Source of the DNA: Chinchilla lanigera
Taxonomy: Eukaryota > Chordata > Mammalia > Rodentia > Chinchillidae
DNA length: 64,000 nucleotides
NCBI RefSeq assembly: GCF_000276665.1
Contig: NW_004955429.1
Coordinates: 6,875,231-6,939,230 of the forward strand
Reading direction: 5' to 3'
Numbering within the stretch: position 1 is the first letter of the stretch; every line of letters starts with the position of its first letter. The position numbers and the translations under genes are program-made. Positions 11,735 to 23,660 of this stretch are shown here, piece after piece. Below the pieces are notes generated by a model. That model ran no database searches. It worked only from the letters and a program-made list of their open reading frames with translations, and was not told the DNA's origin.

Positions 11735-11828
11735 ATTACTGATAAAACCACAATGGCATGATTTGCTTCCATGCAAGCTGGGAATTTGGTTTTGCCTTAC
11801 GCTAAAAGCATTGCCTCATCTAATCCAG
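11735..11828 (+). CDS. DNAJC1: DNAJC1 exon 6: cytosolic region with hydrophobic patch
   Basis: This 94-base exon was recognised from phase and homology. The acceptor is ...CCCTTTTAG and the donor GTAAAA at 11829. Its first base completes the Arg codon started in exon 5, then 31 codons follow. The peptide starts LLIKPQWHDLLPCKLGIWFC and ends LTLKALPHLIQ. It matches the DNAJC1 segment between the basic juxtamembrane stretch and the coiled, charged region. The stretch around LGIWFCLTL is moderately hydrophobic. The known protein is usually drawn with one membrane-spanning helix, so this patch is more likely a membrane-facing or buried helix. Frame and residues are intact. Confidence 0.94.
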
Positions 11829-14800
11829 GTAAAATGTACTTCTTTCATATAATATTAGATGCTTTCATTGTTAATTATTCATTAAATAATTTATGCCCAT
11901 GTCTGCTTTCTGAATGCTGATACCCAGTGTATACTTCATAATGTTGGTTGAATTTAAATCAAGTACTTTTATAAGTTAAGTCTAATTTGGATTCTAAGAT
12001 TATTTACATACCTATTCCTACAATTATCCTATTTTGCTATTAAAATACCTCAGAATTCCAAGACACTGGAAAAAAAAAAAAAAGCTGTTTTGAGGACAGA
12101 CATAAAAGCAGTAAAAGTTTCGTTTGTCTTTAAAGGCATAACTAGTAAAAAGGAGCCAGACTCAAGTAGCTTGTCACCTGTTGTTTTAATAGCATTTAAG
12201 TACATAATGTTAAAAAGAAAAACATTTTTTATGTGAGCTTCTGTATAATTATGCAAAAGTATATAGTGCTTTCAATTTATGTACAAGTTTAAGAGGAGTG
12301 AAGACATTTTGTCTTCCACAGGTAATCAGACTTTCTGTTTCAAGTTAGTCTTGATCAAGCAATAAAATATGGGTACATATATTTATATGGCAATTTTCCA
12401 TTCTTTTATGCGCACCATACCAAGTATAGTTTACTAAATTATTGCTTTGCTAACTCAATCATTTATCTAGTTAGAAAATTCCCAACATATAAACATAATA
12501 TTTGAAAGTAAATATACTTTTTGATGTACAGACTTTGAGGTTCTTTGTGATTATAGTTTTGAAGGAGCAATGTTTTATTTCAGAAAATAAGTGCTAATAA
12601 GCCAGAGAACCAGTCCTGCCCACTTTGTATTCATGTATCAGAGCTGTTTTTCATAACCATTTATGGGAACGAAAGACCTCAACTTCTGCACCCTGTTTTT
12701 GTTTTTCTTCTCATAATGTAAATCATATTTGAAGAAATAAAATGTACCAACATGCTTCTGTCTAGCCTTTAGGAAATTATTTATCAGTTTTTTCCTCAAA
12801 ATAATTCATGTTAATAGTTATTTCTTACAGTCTTACATTTTGTTTAGTTAATAAAGAAAAATTGAAGTATGTTAGTAATTTAGAAACCTTGGTTTTTAAG
12901 TTGGTGAACATGACATTTATTTGAGCAAAATCCAAGTTCTTATGCACTATATCAGTAGAACAATAAGAGAGAGAGAGTATATTTAATCATACTATATGTT
13001 TGTAAGAAAATATGACAGAAATATTTCTAGGACAGATTTTCATTTTTTTGAAGTCTATTTTTGGCCAGTGCTAGAATCTGCAATACGCAAATGAGAGAAC
13101 AGATGAATTTAAAAATATAATCATGAGATAGTATAAATAGAATACAACATAAAATGTCAATCTTAAACACTTATTTGTAATTTTAACCTAAGTAATTTAA
13201 AATAAAGTTTATGTGGTAAAATTAACATATTTCTATCTGCTTGTGGTATCCAGCCCTATGACTCTTTTGCTTCAGCATAAATTTTTAGAAAAGATACAAA
13301 AATAAGAAAATTTACCGAACTTCTTTGGTCTCTTTAGAAACTCTTATTTAAATAATTTGATCAATTTGACTTTTAAGGTTTTTACTTACATTATGGTGCA
13401 TATTGCCTCTCAGTTTTTAGGTATTTAGGCATTAGACTTTCAAGTCCTTATAAACCTAATTTTAAAATTTTGTTCTAATTATTTCTTCCTGATAAAAGCA
13501 TTATAAGAAGAAAAGGGTGATTTTTCCTTTTTCTTATACAAATACTTGATATTTTAATTCTGCTTTGGAACCATAAGATTAGTTTTTGTGGTGGTCACTA
13601 GCAAAATAATGTTATAATAGCTTCTTTCTGGTACAAGTTATAATAGTTGAAGTGTTTTAGATTTATAAACATATAGCATATGAAAGACAGCAAAACAATA
13701 CTGAATAGTTTCTGTTAGGTTTAGATTTTCATTTGCTTTTTTCTCCTGTCTTTCGTGACCTTCATATTATTTTATCTTTGATAAAATCATGTAATGTGAA
13801 TTTTATGTGTTTGTGTGATATTTCTATAAGGGATCTTCCTAAATAAGATAGTTGTGAAACTTAGACCTTTTAACCTGAAGCAAACAGGATTGTTAATTGG
13901 TATAGTAGTCAGAAATGGGCCCTCCTAAAGACCTCAAAATAAAAAATGATACATAGAGCCTAAACTTTTTAAACATACATTATATGTATTTACCACTCTT
14001 ATAATATGAAGCCATTGTTGTATTTTTAAATAGGAGTCTACTCATTAGAGTTCCTGATCTTCTTTCTTGCATAAACTACTATACCTATAGTCGTAGTGAG
14101 AAGCTTGGAAATCTTTTTAAAGAAGAATCAGCCTAATCTGTGGTGAAGCAATATTATTGTGTAATACTTACAGAGTTTTATGATTTTCCCTAGTCTTTTA
14201 CATCTGTGAGCAACATTTTTAGCAGCTCTTTATTTTGAGTTTCCCAAAGCATTAAGCTTGAGTTTCATAGAAACAACTCATTTTTTTACTAATATTTTAT
14301 TATTTTACAAAATATTTAATTGGCTCATATTATTACAGTAACAAGTATAACTGACACCTGTAGGATTAAGAACTAACACAACCAGCTCTTACAAACATAC
14401 AATGAATAAACAGGTATCAGTGAAGACAGTTTTACTACTGGTGTGTCTCTTGAATTTTTTGAACATTTATCTAAAACTGAACTTCAAATACCCTGTGCAA
14501 GTACATAAAAATGAAATTCTGATGGCTTCCAGCAGGTGAACTTCACGCCAGCAGAATCTGTTGTCTAATCTTGCCTTCGCAACACCCCAACTTCTGTCTT
14601 CCCTGTTCATCCTCTGTATACCCATTTCTTTACTGAACTTCACGTACATGCAAGGTTATCCAGTAAGTTTGGGAAAAGCAACAGTTTTAACCCGCCTTAT
14701 AGTCTCAAGTTCTCTTGTATTATATAGCATCGAAGATTCCTGAGAAAACTCCTTATTGTCTGCTTAGTTTGCCTAAATTCTTTTCTGTCCTCCTCCACCA

Positions 14801-15854
14801 AAAAATCATAAATGAGAACCATCATATAAATATAAATGTTTGATATGTAAAGCTTCTTCTGGTTCTAGGTTAAAAAAATAATCCATCCAGTTCAATAAAA
14901 ATATATTAAATACTTACAAAAACAAGGCACTACAAAGAGTCTAGAAAATAATGTGCCTTCTGGGCAGGCACATTACTGTCAGGTAACAGTTATAATGCAT
15001 GAATTAAATGACTGTGATACAGTATGGAACAAGGAGTCACATGTGTAGTAGAGACAGTGATTCTGTAGATGTTCAGAGAAGTAAGGTTGACTCCATTTAG
15101 CACGACCAAGGAAAACTAAAAAGAGGAGACACTTGAGTGGAGTCTTAAAAGCGGTCCACTTTGTGCTGTAGGTCATATACAAAGATACTTTCATAGATAC
15201 TGTATTTTCCATGCAATCAGACTGTGCTGAGGCTGAAAAAGACACTTTAAAAAAAAGAGGATATGTTGTCATCTATTTCTGTGTTCTGAGTCTATCCATT
15301 TAGGAGTTCATATTGTAAGCTGATTTGAGTAGTCTGCAAAGAACACGTATGCAGAATAAAGTTAATTTATGACATTGCAAAGTCCATCGCACATACCTGT
15401 CAAAAATATGTGTGCAGTGTTAGAAGTAGTAGATACAAAGTACCCAGTGACTATGAAATGGGCAGTAAATCCTCAAAGGGGTTCTGTGATCAGTTGTATA
15501 ATATAAAAGTATCTCTCTGATACAACTCCTTGCTTTTTGAAAAGTTCCTCACACTTCCAGCATTGTTTTATTCCTATATTTTGCTCTGAAAAAGGTATGA
15601 GAGAATTATAAAAATAATAAATTAGAATAGCAGAGCTTTTATACTTGACTCCTGTTAAATATTTGATGATGTTAACATAATATCAAACATTCTCCAGATA
15701 GGTCAGTATTATAGGAAGAGATGTATAGAAATTACTACTGTATACTTAGCAAAATGTTTACCAGTATCATGCATGTACCCACAGAGGCAAAACAAAAAGA
15801 AAAAATAAACAGCTAATTAGAAATTAACAAAAAAGAATACAGGGAGTACTTGTG

Positions 15855-16060
15855 AACTGATAACTAGATGGAAGGCTGGTGTGCCGACAGAGCTGAGCGA
15901 GGAGTAAAATGTGTGACTGCATGCAGGGAAGTTGGTCGGCCTTCAGAAAGTATTCAGATAGCTAAGGATGCAAGTGAGGGTGATCAGCAAGAAGAAGAAA
16001 ATGAGTTAGAACATATCAAGCCCTGTAGCAGGGGCTTTGAGGCTAGAATGTAACTGTAAC
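15855..16060 (+). mobile_element. Possible L2-like remnant
   Basis: A purine-rich stretch (GGAAGGCTGGTGTGCCGACA ... GAGCGAGGAG ... GCAGGGGCTTTGAGGC) that vaguely resembles the internal part of L2-type repeats. The 61-codon open frame here (MEGWCADRAERG...) shows no family resemblance and is not called as a gene. Confidence 0.25.
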
Positions 16061-16211
16061 ATTACAAGTCTAGCTTCTGTAACACTTTCACATTTTACCA
16101 ATCTGTTTCTGTGCATGATAATTTTGATGGGAGTATACCTTTGCTTCTCTGATGACCTAGTCCTCCATGTCAGTTGTAGTCAGCATGTAACTCCTGGAAA
16201 TTATCCTGATA

Positions 16212-16283
16212 ACCATATTGTCCTTCTGGGAGGGTGTGTGGGGTGTGGGTGTGTGTGTGTGGGTGTGTGTATGTGTGTGTGTT
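16212..16283 (+). repeat. GT/GGGTGT microsatellite
   Basis: Interrupted GTGTGG/GTGTGT dinucleotide tract. It adjoins the antisense ID-like SINE. Confidence 0.9.
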
Positions 16284-16345
16284 AAACTCAGTGCCTTGTA
16301 CACGCTAAGCATGTGCTTTACCATTGAGCCATACCCCCAGTCCTG
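16218..16345 (-). mobile_element. Old ID-like SINE, antisense, with GT microsatellite tail
   Basis: CTCAGTGCCTTGTACACGCT ... TGAGCCATACCCCCAGTCC is the reverse complement of an ID-type tRNA-derived SINE. The adjacent GT-rich run (about 16212-16283) sits where its A-rich tail would be, a common origin of CA/GT microsatellites. Confidence 0.65.
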
Positions 16346-16507
16346 ACATACTTTTTAAATCAGTCATATGTTCTATAGCCATAGAAGTGCTAAAAATTGA
16401 TGAAATACAATTGATACTATGTATTTAAATTGAAATCTTATAACAATTTATTTTTACCACTGCCTACCTGTGTTGGAACCACATACATTTAGGCCACAAT
16501 AATTTAG

Positions 16508-16630
16508 TTTGGGAAGGGGGTGAGACTGGATTTCACTGTGTAGACCAGGCTGGCCTCAAACTCACAGTGATCCTCCTGCCTCAGCATCCGCAAATGCTGG
16601 GGGATTACAGGAATTTGCCACCACACCCAG
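16508..16630 (-). mobile_element. B1-like SINE, antisense, with target-site duplication
   Basis: GAGACTGGATTTCACTGTGT ... CTGGGGGATTACAGGAATTT is an antisense B1. A perfect 11-base direct repeat CAATAATTTAG flanks it (16497-16507 and 16631-16641). Confidence 0.9.
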
Positions 16631-18830
16631 CAATAATTTAGATTGTTAATCTCATTTCTCATATAAGATCTGAAAGTGCCAAATAATGTCGAGTGAGTCC
16701 TAATTTAAGCCATATAATCACAGTTCTGTGTTCTTCAGAGATGAAATAGATCTGAAGTACTGAGAAACTATGTATTTGCTTATTAGTTTGATTTTCTGGG
16801 AATTCACTATTCACATTTCTATCTACCCGATATGTTGTTACATTTTTCAGCATTGTAACCTATAAAAACCATTGCCCAAAGTTGTAATTTCTTCACATTG
16901 TTAAGTTCTAGACTCGTTGTTTCTCACTACCAAGCTGATATAACATGAAGACTGTGAAAATGAAACTTATTCTAAGAAATTTCCAGTGTGCATATCCTTA
17001 CCACCATCAAGGTTTATAGGTTGCATAAAAGCAGCAGCTATGTAAAGAGAGGATTCTTCTCTGGATTGCTCTGATTTTCACCTTTAAAAAATGTTGCCTA
17101 AGATTGTAAAGGAGTACTACAGTCTGTATGAAACTGACTCTAAATGGAAACTTCTCCCAAGAAGCTTCTCGCATGGAGACTACAACTGTGGACAAGTTAG
17201 GAGGTCACCCCTCCTTCTAATCAGAGCTCTCCTTTCTACCCTTCTGCCTCTCCTTGCTAGGCCTCTGTCAGAAACTAAACAAACAAAACCTTCACAGCTA
17301 ATTACCAGGAAAAAAAGCTTCTAAAAGGCTAGGAGGCATTTGTTGTAAGCTGAATTGCCTGCCCTTCTACTCAGAGTTAAATACAGATTTCCCAAGGGAT
17401 GAGGCAGCTTACTTTTAGTACATTAAAACTTTAAAAAACTTTCCAGACCCCTGGATTTTATATAGAAAATATATAAACAAATGAGAAGGGACAGAAACTG
17501 TTCTCAGTTTTTATAAGGCTGAAACTCTACTGCTACTTGAGGACAAAAGGATGCAAGAAAACTGGAAAAACCTCACAATATAAGACAAAAATTCCATACT
17601 GCTGCACTCTGGAAGGAGGATTTAAGACATCAGTACTCCGATCCAAAGACACAACATAAAGTAGGATTTTCAAGTTTTGTTGCTAGGTATAGAAAAGATA
17701 AAAAGCCACAATGCTGATTAGGTAGGATGTTAAAGATATATAGACTCACTGGTTGCATATTTTGTACATAGAAATATTCAGATGAGTGAAGTACTGCGCC
17801 CAGAGTGACGCACAACTCGTTCTGGGTAGGAGTGAAGCTGAAAGCATATGCCAAGAAATATTAACATAAAACTATAAAAGCTCAAAAAGTAATACATTTC
17901 CCAGCAGCCGGGTAACTAGATTTTGTAATGAATATGTAAACTATCTGATCTCAAACACCCTATCAAAGTACTTAGGTTAAATTGTAATTATTATAAAAGG
18001 TGTACATGGATTCCCGTATTGGATTGGAGCTGAGTAGATGGCTTCTTCGGTCTCTTCGTCTCTTAGCCCAGATTGAAAGTAGTTTTAGACTTTTTATCTC
18101 ATTGAATGTAACTGTTTTAGGCAGAAGAAGGCCTTCTAGTTTTATTTTATTTTTATTACCTTTCTGTGAGCTCAGTGTTACTGTAATTCAATACAGAAAT
18201 TTTGACTCTTATTTTAAAGTATCTAATTTAAAAGTTTTTCTATATTTGTTACTGTAATTTTATTATATATTATATTAATTCTGAGCTTATTAGTCATTTA
18301 AACAACAAAATTTAATACAGAGCATGTGACTTTGTAGGCAGATTTTTCAGGAAAGTACTTACGGTATTTTCTTAGTTTGAAGGTTGTTTGTAAACCTCAA
18401 GCAAAAAAGATTTGTGTTGTCAAACAGTCAAAAAGAAATGGAGCTTCCTCCTTCTTTTTCCTGCTGCCTCTCCTCTGAGCTCTTCTCCCATAGCCCTTGT
18501 TCTGTATTTCTCTGCTCAAACCACTGTAGATCAGTACCCTTCCTTGCTCATTTTCTTTGGATTATTTAACATTTTGATATTTATATGAGATGTAAAAGTA
18601 AACAAAACATGACAAACAGTGCCAGCTCACTTGAACTGTGTCAGAAAGTTGAAAGATTTATATCACAAAAAAAATTTCTCTAAATCATAGCCCAATAAAC
18701 TATGGAAATACCACATCTTCAAGATTTAACTCAATTGTCATCATCATTATGAAGCCTTTATCAAGCCAACTAAAAAATGTTTATTGTATGTTCTGTATAC
18801 TAACTTTAATATAGCATTTATGTTTTACCT

Positions 18831-19260
18831 CAGGTTAAGCATCACTAATCCAGAAAAATCTGAAATTTGAAATGTTGCAATATCCAAAATGTTTTGAGTG
18901 CTGATCTGACATCACAAATCTAATGGTTTAGTGGACACAAATTGTTTGCCACACAAAATTAAGTATATTGTATGAAACTACCTTCAGACTATATGTACAA
19001 GGTGGATATGAAACATAAAATAATTTTGTGTTTCGATTTGGGCACCTTGTCCACGGCCATACCACCCTGAACATGCCCGATCTCATCTGATCTCAGAAGC
19101 TAAGCAGGGTTGGGCCTCGTTAGTACTTGGATGGAAGAGATTTGGGCACCATCCTCCGGATATCTCATGTATGTGCAGATGTTCCAAACTGGGGAAAAAA
19201 AAAATCAGGAATCTAAAACTTCTGGTCCCAAGCATTTTGTATAAGGCATACTCAAACTGC
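18831..19260 (-). mobile_element. Tigger-type (pogo) non-autonomous DNA transposon
   Basis: The left end CAGGTTAAGCATCACTAATC and right end ...ATAAGGCATACTCAAACTG form imperfect terminal inverted repeats. The inside includes repeated 'atctgaaat' motifs and CTTCTGGTCCCAAGCATTTT. This is the widespread mammalian Tigger MITE family starting CAGGTTGAGTATCCC; I do not recall its exact subfamily name. It is interrupted by the 5S rRNA pseudogene at 19047-19138. Confidence 0.7.
19047..19138 (+). pseudogene. 5S rRNA retropseudogene, 3'-truncated
   Basis: GTCCACGGCCATACCACCCT and onwards follow vertebrate 5S rRNA from base 1 to about base 90. Most differences are CpG decay (for example TCTCATCTGATCTCAGAAGC). 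The final ~30 nucleotides, part of the C box and the terminator are missing, and there is no A-tail. A perfect 12-base direct repeat GATTTGGGCACC flanks it (19035-19046 and 19139-19150), showing insertion by target-primed reverse transcription rather than duplication of a 5S gene. It lies inside a Tigger copy. It should be inactive. Confidence 0.93.
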
Positions 19261-20321
19261 AGTCACAGTAGACAGATTATGGTAAAGTACAGAACATCCT
19301 GAAGTTCCAGTGGCTTAATTTTTCTGACTTACGACATGTGTCCATCACCGGTTTGTAGAAACAGCATTCTGCTCTAACTCGCTGCTCACGAGTTCTGAAA
19401 CCCATGTCCACCTTGCTCACTGTGGCAATAGAGAGAGCTGGGGATTTGTGTGAGTTTTCTCTTTTGAGTTGATTGGGAAATGACATGTGATGTTTCCATC
19501 TGCAGCCCCCAGAGAACCAGTTCTGTGACCTCACCTAACCTTAAGAGGACATCAAGGTGATGGGGAAGTTAACACAATATTGGGCAAGGACCATTTTCTC
19601 TTCACCAGATATTTATCAAATCTTTACTCTGTATCACATAGTCTTCTAGGCCCTGAAAAAGGAAAGGAAAGGGGAAAGGGGTAGGATTCCTGTTTCCATA
19701 GAACATACATTCTATAATCCATATTTTATTTAATATTTATAGTTAATTTTACATATTCTTTAAGGGTAACTGTTGTGCATTATATAATTTTCATATGTCT
19801 TTTCTTTAAATCTTTTCTATTTTATTGTCACTTTTTATCTTTAGAAACTATCCCTTTCTTTTAATTAGTATGTGTTTGCCATACAAAATCAGTACATTTA
19901 TGGTTGGTATGTGTACATATCACATCTGAATCCTCTTTACTTCCCCTTCTCCTCCCCTCCTTTCCCCTTTCCTACCTTCTTTCCCTTTCTAGATCTGCTT
20001 AGTCATCTCTAGATTTCTTCTTAGTTCGAACACATGCACCCCATTTACAGTATACATGAAGAATAGCCATTATCTTGAAGAAAAGCATCATCTTGAATAC
20101 TTTCCCTAGGGTCAGTCTAGTTTATTCTCAGATAATTTTAATTATTAGAAAACACTTTCTTAAATTTATCCAAAGTCAAAACTTTCATCTCTGGAACTAT
20201 ACATAGTTCTTATAATTATTCTTTAAATATTTTCAGTAGTTATTAGATTATACCTAGTCCTCTCATCTCCAGTACCTTATTAGTTTCAGGCTGCCTGTCT
20301 GATCACTTTTCTTTTATTTAT

Positions 20322-20438
20322 TTTTTGAGTTTTTGGAGACAGAGTCTTGCTATGTAGTTTAGGTTGGTCTTGAACTCACTATGTAGCCCAGGCTGATCTC
20401 AAACTCACAGCAATGAGAGCACAGGTGTGCCACACCAC
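20322..20438 (-). mobile_element. B1-like SINE, antisense, cut by assembly gap
   Basis: GAGACAGAGTCTTGCTATGT ... GTAGCCCAGGCTGATCTCAA is an antisense B1 that runs into the N block. Confidence 0.85.
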
Positions 20439-20538
20439 NNNNNNNNNNNNNNNNNNNNNNNNNNNNNNNNNNNNNNNNNNNNNNNNNNNNNNNNNNNNNN
20501 NNNNNNNNNNNNNNNNNNNNNNNNNNNNNNNNNNNNNN
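20439..20538. other. Assembly gap, 100 N
   Basis: Exactly 100 N, the conventional placeholder for a gap of unknown size. It is bounded on both sides by same-orientation B1 copies, which probably caused the assembly break. Confidence 0.99.
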
Positions 20539-20646
20539 GCTGGCTTTGAGCTCACTTTGTAGCCCAGGCTGGTCTCGAACTCGCAACAGTCCTCCTGCCT
20601 CAGCCTCCCAAGTGCTGGGATTACAGGCATGAGCCACCACACTCGT
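20539..20646 (-). mobile_element. B1-like SINE, antisense, second copy after gap
   Basis: GCTGGCTTTGAGCTCACTTT ... CAAGTGCTGGGATTACAGGC is an antisense B1. It may be a second copy, or part of the same array as the B1 before the gap. Confidence 0.85.
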
Positions 20647-21279
20647 CATGATCACTTCCCTTTTGTACTCTTTTGTTTTCAGTGCATTTTAAACTGTAGT
20701 CATGATAATATAATTTGTTATGCAAGGATGGTTGGAGTAAAGTAGTTATTAGCACAATATAACTGAGACTGTAGTTTTATTAGAAAACTACATGGACAGA
20801 TGTAATGCTTCCTAGAATAGAGAGATGTAATTATAATTTGAAAGTCCAAGTGAAGTAAGAAGAAAAGAAAAAGCATGATGAGCATTTAAATGAATGCTTC
20901 AAAGTACAAAAGGAAGATAGGATTCTTGCCTTGAGCAGACAGTGAGTGAGACTAGGGAAAGTGTGAAAACTCTTGGATTAGCTGCAATACATTAAGGTGT
21001 CTCAGTACGTTGCAGCCCTCAGATAAGTGAGGTTTTAGATCAGATGGGTATTTCAAAGGACTTGTAGTGGAATTTTGTGCTGTAGCAGACAGAAGAAACA
21101 TTAGTAAAGAAACACATTTGGCAAGACCACTAGAAGAGTTGCTGTTGCCAGTAGCAGGTCTTTACATGGAGGATGCAGCTAAAAAGAAGTCGTCTGAGCA
21201 AGAAGACACAAGATATGAAGTGTAAAACCTCACCTTTACTTTGTGACAGAGAATAAGATTCTAGGCAAATGATAAAGTA

Positions 21280-21545
21280 ATAATGAAAGTAGATAACACA
21301 TACAAGACCTAACAAGACATCGTTCTAAGTGTTTCAAATAGTTAACGTGGAATTTTCACAACAGCCCTATAGTTAGATACTTTTATTATTCCCATTTAAT
21401 GGATGAAGAACTGACCCATATAGAAATGAAATAAATTTGCTGAGCATCACATAGGTACATAGTAAGAAGGCAGAGCTAGATCTTAATGTAGGTAATCTGA
21501 CCCTAAAATCTGCCTCTTAATCACATATCTCACTGTACTGTACTA
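21280..21545 (-). mobile_element. MIR SINE, antisense
   Basis: CACAACAGCCCTATAGTTAG ... AATGGATGAAGAACTGA ... CACATAGGTACATAGTAAGA matches the antisense MIR pattern (cattttacagatgaggaaactgag...). Confidence 0.75.
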
Positions 21546-22414
21546 TGATGATTGATTTCAACCTACCTTCTTTCATCTCTCGTAAATAACTAATCTGTGC
21601 CCTTCTTTTTTTTGCATGGTGCCACATTTCCTACTCCCCTCAAGGAGCCAATGCCTTCCTGGCCTTTTCTTCTTCCCTACTATTAAAACCTACTCTGTGG
21701 AAAGAAGCTAATAAGCTCATTCATTCACTCATACCAAGGTATAAATAACCGATATGGCTTAATATAAAATAATACCCCAGGGTTGAGTTTTACTTAAGGG
21801 GATGGGGTGGGGAATGTTAAGGGGCCATAAAATCCTAACCTCAAACCCTGTTGAAAGTAAGGTATGTGTGGGCATGGGAGGATGAGTAAGTTGTGTGCAT
21901 GACCATCCAGACCCTTCAAATCACAGCGCTGTTTAGCTGGCCCGGGGCTTGTGAAAACCCATCTAGTAGAAATGAGGTAAGAACATGAAAGTGGGAAAAG
22001 AAGAATAAAAAGAGATATCTTTTTTATATTGATTGAATAACTTTAGGAATACACTATTAGTTCCTTTATTCATTATCCAGTGGAAGAGTTCTGATATAAT
22101 CCCATGAGACATAGACCTAAGGAGAAGACTTGACTTGGATATAGTCACAGATGAAAAAAGAGATTTCTATGCAAGAGTTTAAGGGTTCATCTTTTTATAT
22201 CTGACCTGGGTAATGTCAAAGATTGATTTTTTTTTTCCATTTGTCTCCTACAGAAATAGCCTTGTCAGATGGGTCCCTTTCTTACCTGCTCTAAGAATCT
22301 TACAGTCTTGGAATGTTATCCTAAAGTTAACCTGATACCCGTCTTTTCTTACTGCACATAAGTCAATCATCAAGCCTTCTCCTTTCTTTCTTTATATGGT
22401 CCTCATATATTTCA

Positions 22415-22720
22415 ATCTAGTGCAGTTCAGTGAACACTTACTGAGTGTCTGCTCTATGCCAGTTACTTGCTCTGGGCATACATGGATCCTTATCACAATG
22501 TCCCATCTTCTAGGACAGAATGTAGCATGACCTAGTCTCATAAGCACTTAAGTGCAGAAGTGGTGTGCAAAAGAGACTTATTCGCTGGAGATGGTAAAAG
22601 AGATAGTGCCTGAACAGGGCTTTCAAGGATGAAAAGAGTTTGTCACAATAATAGTGGGAAGCAAAATACTGCAGCCAGAGGGCAAAGCAACTGCAAAGGC
22701 CTGGAAGCAGTGTTGCTATA
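22415..22720 (-). mobile_element. MIR-like/ancient repeat remnant
   Basis: GAACACTTACTGAGTGTCTG followed by CTCTATGCCAG resembles the end of an antisense MIR. The following part (CAACTGCAAAGGCCTGGAAG) resembles another ancient repeat. Boundaries are uncertain. Confidence 0.45.
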
Positions 22721-23357
22721 TAGAATATGAAGTTTGAGTTGAGGAGTGTGGGAAAAGCTCTCTTTTGCTTTTTGTCATTGTCAGGATCACCATATGCCTT
22801 GAGCATCAGCTTGTTTATTTTCATGCCTATGATTTATTTAAGACCTAGTATTTGGGGGGGGACCCTTGCTAAAGTCTTACCTATATGCCATTCTTGAGAC
22901 TTTAGCCACTGTATCTTGACACCTGTGTGTTTGTATGCCTTGTGTGTCCTCATTGTCCATCCTCAGGCCTCTGTGATGACTGTTTGATACTGGCCTCTGA
23001 GGGTGGTAGAAAAAGGAATGATAGTTTTCACTCACATCCTTGTGGCCATATAAGTTAATCATCAGATTTGCATATAATAATTTTGGAAACCTCTTGCAGT
23101 TAAGGGACTGTTATGAAAATAGCACGAGTACTTTGTTAGTTACAATAATATGATTTATTATACCAAATAATTCAGGTTAGCAAGTGAGTTTCTCTGCTGT
23201 GTATACACACAACAACATGGTATTAAGAAAATACCACACAGTGGAAGAAAATAGGAAGTGGAGACCTCCTTTCCATGTAAGAGAAGGGAGTACTCAAATT
23301 TATGCTCATGCAGTTTGTGGCCTTACCTATTGTTTCTTCTGTTTCTCCATATAATTT

Positions 23358-23450
23358 GGCCAGGGATATAGCTCAGTGGCACAAGCGCCTGCCTAGCAAG
23401 CGCAAGGGCCTGAGTTCAATTCCCGGTACCAAAAAAAAAAGAAAAATAAT
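23358..23450 (+). mobile_element. ID-like tRNA-derived SINE
   Basis: GGGATATAGCTCAGTGGCAC (A box) ... GAGTTCAATTCCCGG (B box) TACC followed by an A-rich tail. This is the rodent ID family. It lies 120 bases upstream of the exon 7 acceptor. Confidence 0.92.
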
Positions 23451-23569
23451 TTGAAAACAAAAAGGCTACTTCTAAAATTTGTGTACTGCTATAAAAGGAA
23501 GTTATAGGGAAAATACTGTCAAAACAAAGTGATTTTTATGCTAATTTACTTATAACTTCTTTTTTTAAG

Positions 23570-23660
23570 GATGCTGGGCAGTTTTACGCTAAATATAAAG
23601 AAACAAAATTGAAGGAAAAAGAAGATGCACTGACTAGAACCGAACTTGAAACACTTCAAA
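23570..23660 (+). CDS. DNAJC1: DNAJC1 exon 7: charged helical segment
   Basis: This exon has 91 bases, phase 0 to 1. It is preceded by a T-rich tract ending in AAG and followed by GTGAGT. It encodes DAGQFYAKYKETKLKEKEDA followed by LTRTELETLQ, plus the first base (A) of a Lys codon completed in exon 8. The segment is rich in Lys and Glu and looks like a continuous amphipathic or coiled helix, as in known DNAJC1. It is isolated between introns of about 11.7 and 11.2 kb. Sequence and phase make it a solid call. Confidence 0.95.

Larger units (their letters stand above)
11829..23569 (+). other. DNAJC1: DNAJC1 intron 6
   Basis: An 11.7-kb intron. From 11829 to about 15850 it is AT-rich and free of repeats that I can name. 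After that come an L2-like remnant, an ID-like SINE beside a GT microsatellite, B1 SINEs, a Tigger copy containing a truncated 5S rRNA pseudogene, an assembly gap within B1 copies, MIR fragments and one ID SINE. Each is listed separately. From about 16650 to 18800 nothing is recognisable. Confidence 0.85.

Noticed and set aside
15868..16053. 61-codon polar open frame MEGWCADRAERG...
   Set aside because: It looked gene-like in composition, but has no splice context or family match and may be L2-derived.
19047..19138. Functional 5S rRNA gene
   Set aside because: Truncated at about base 90, part of the internal promoter and the terminator are missing, and it is flanked by a target-site duplication.
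23358..23450. Functional tRNA gene (A and B boxes visible)
   Set aside because: The sequence and A-rich tail are those of ID SINEs, present in many copies across the window.
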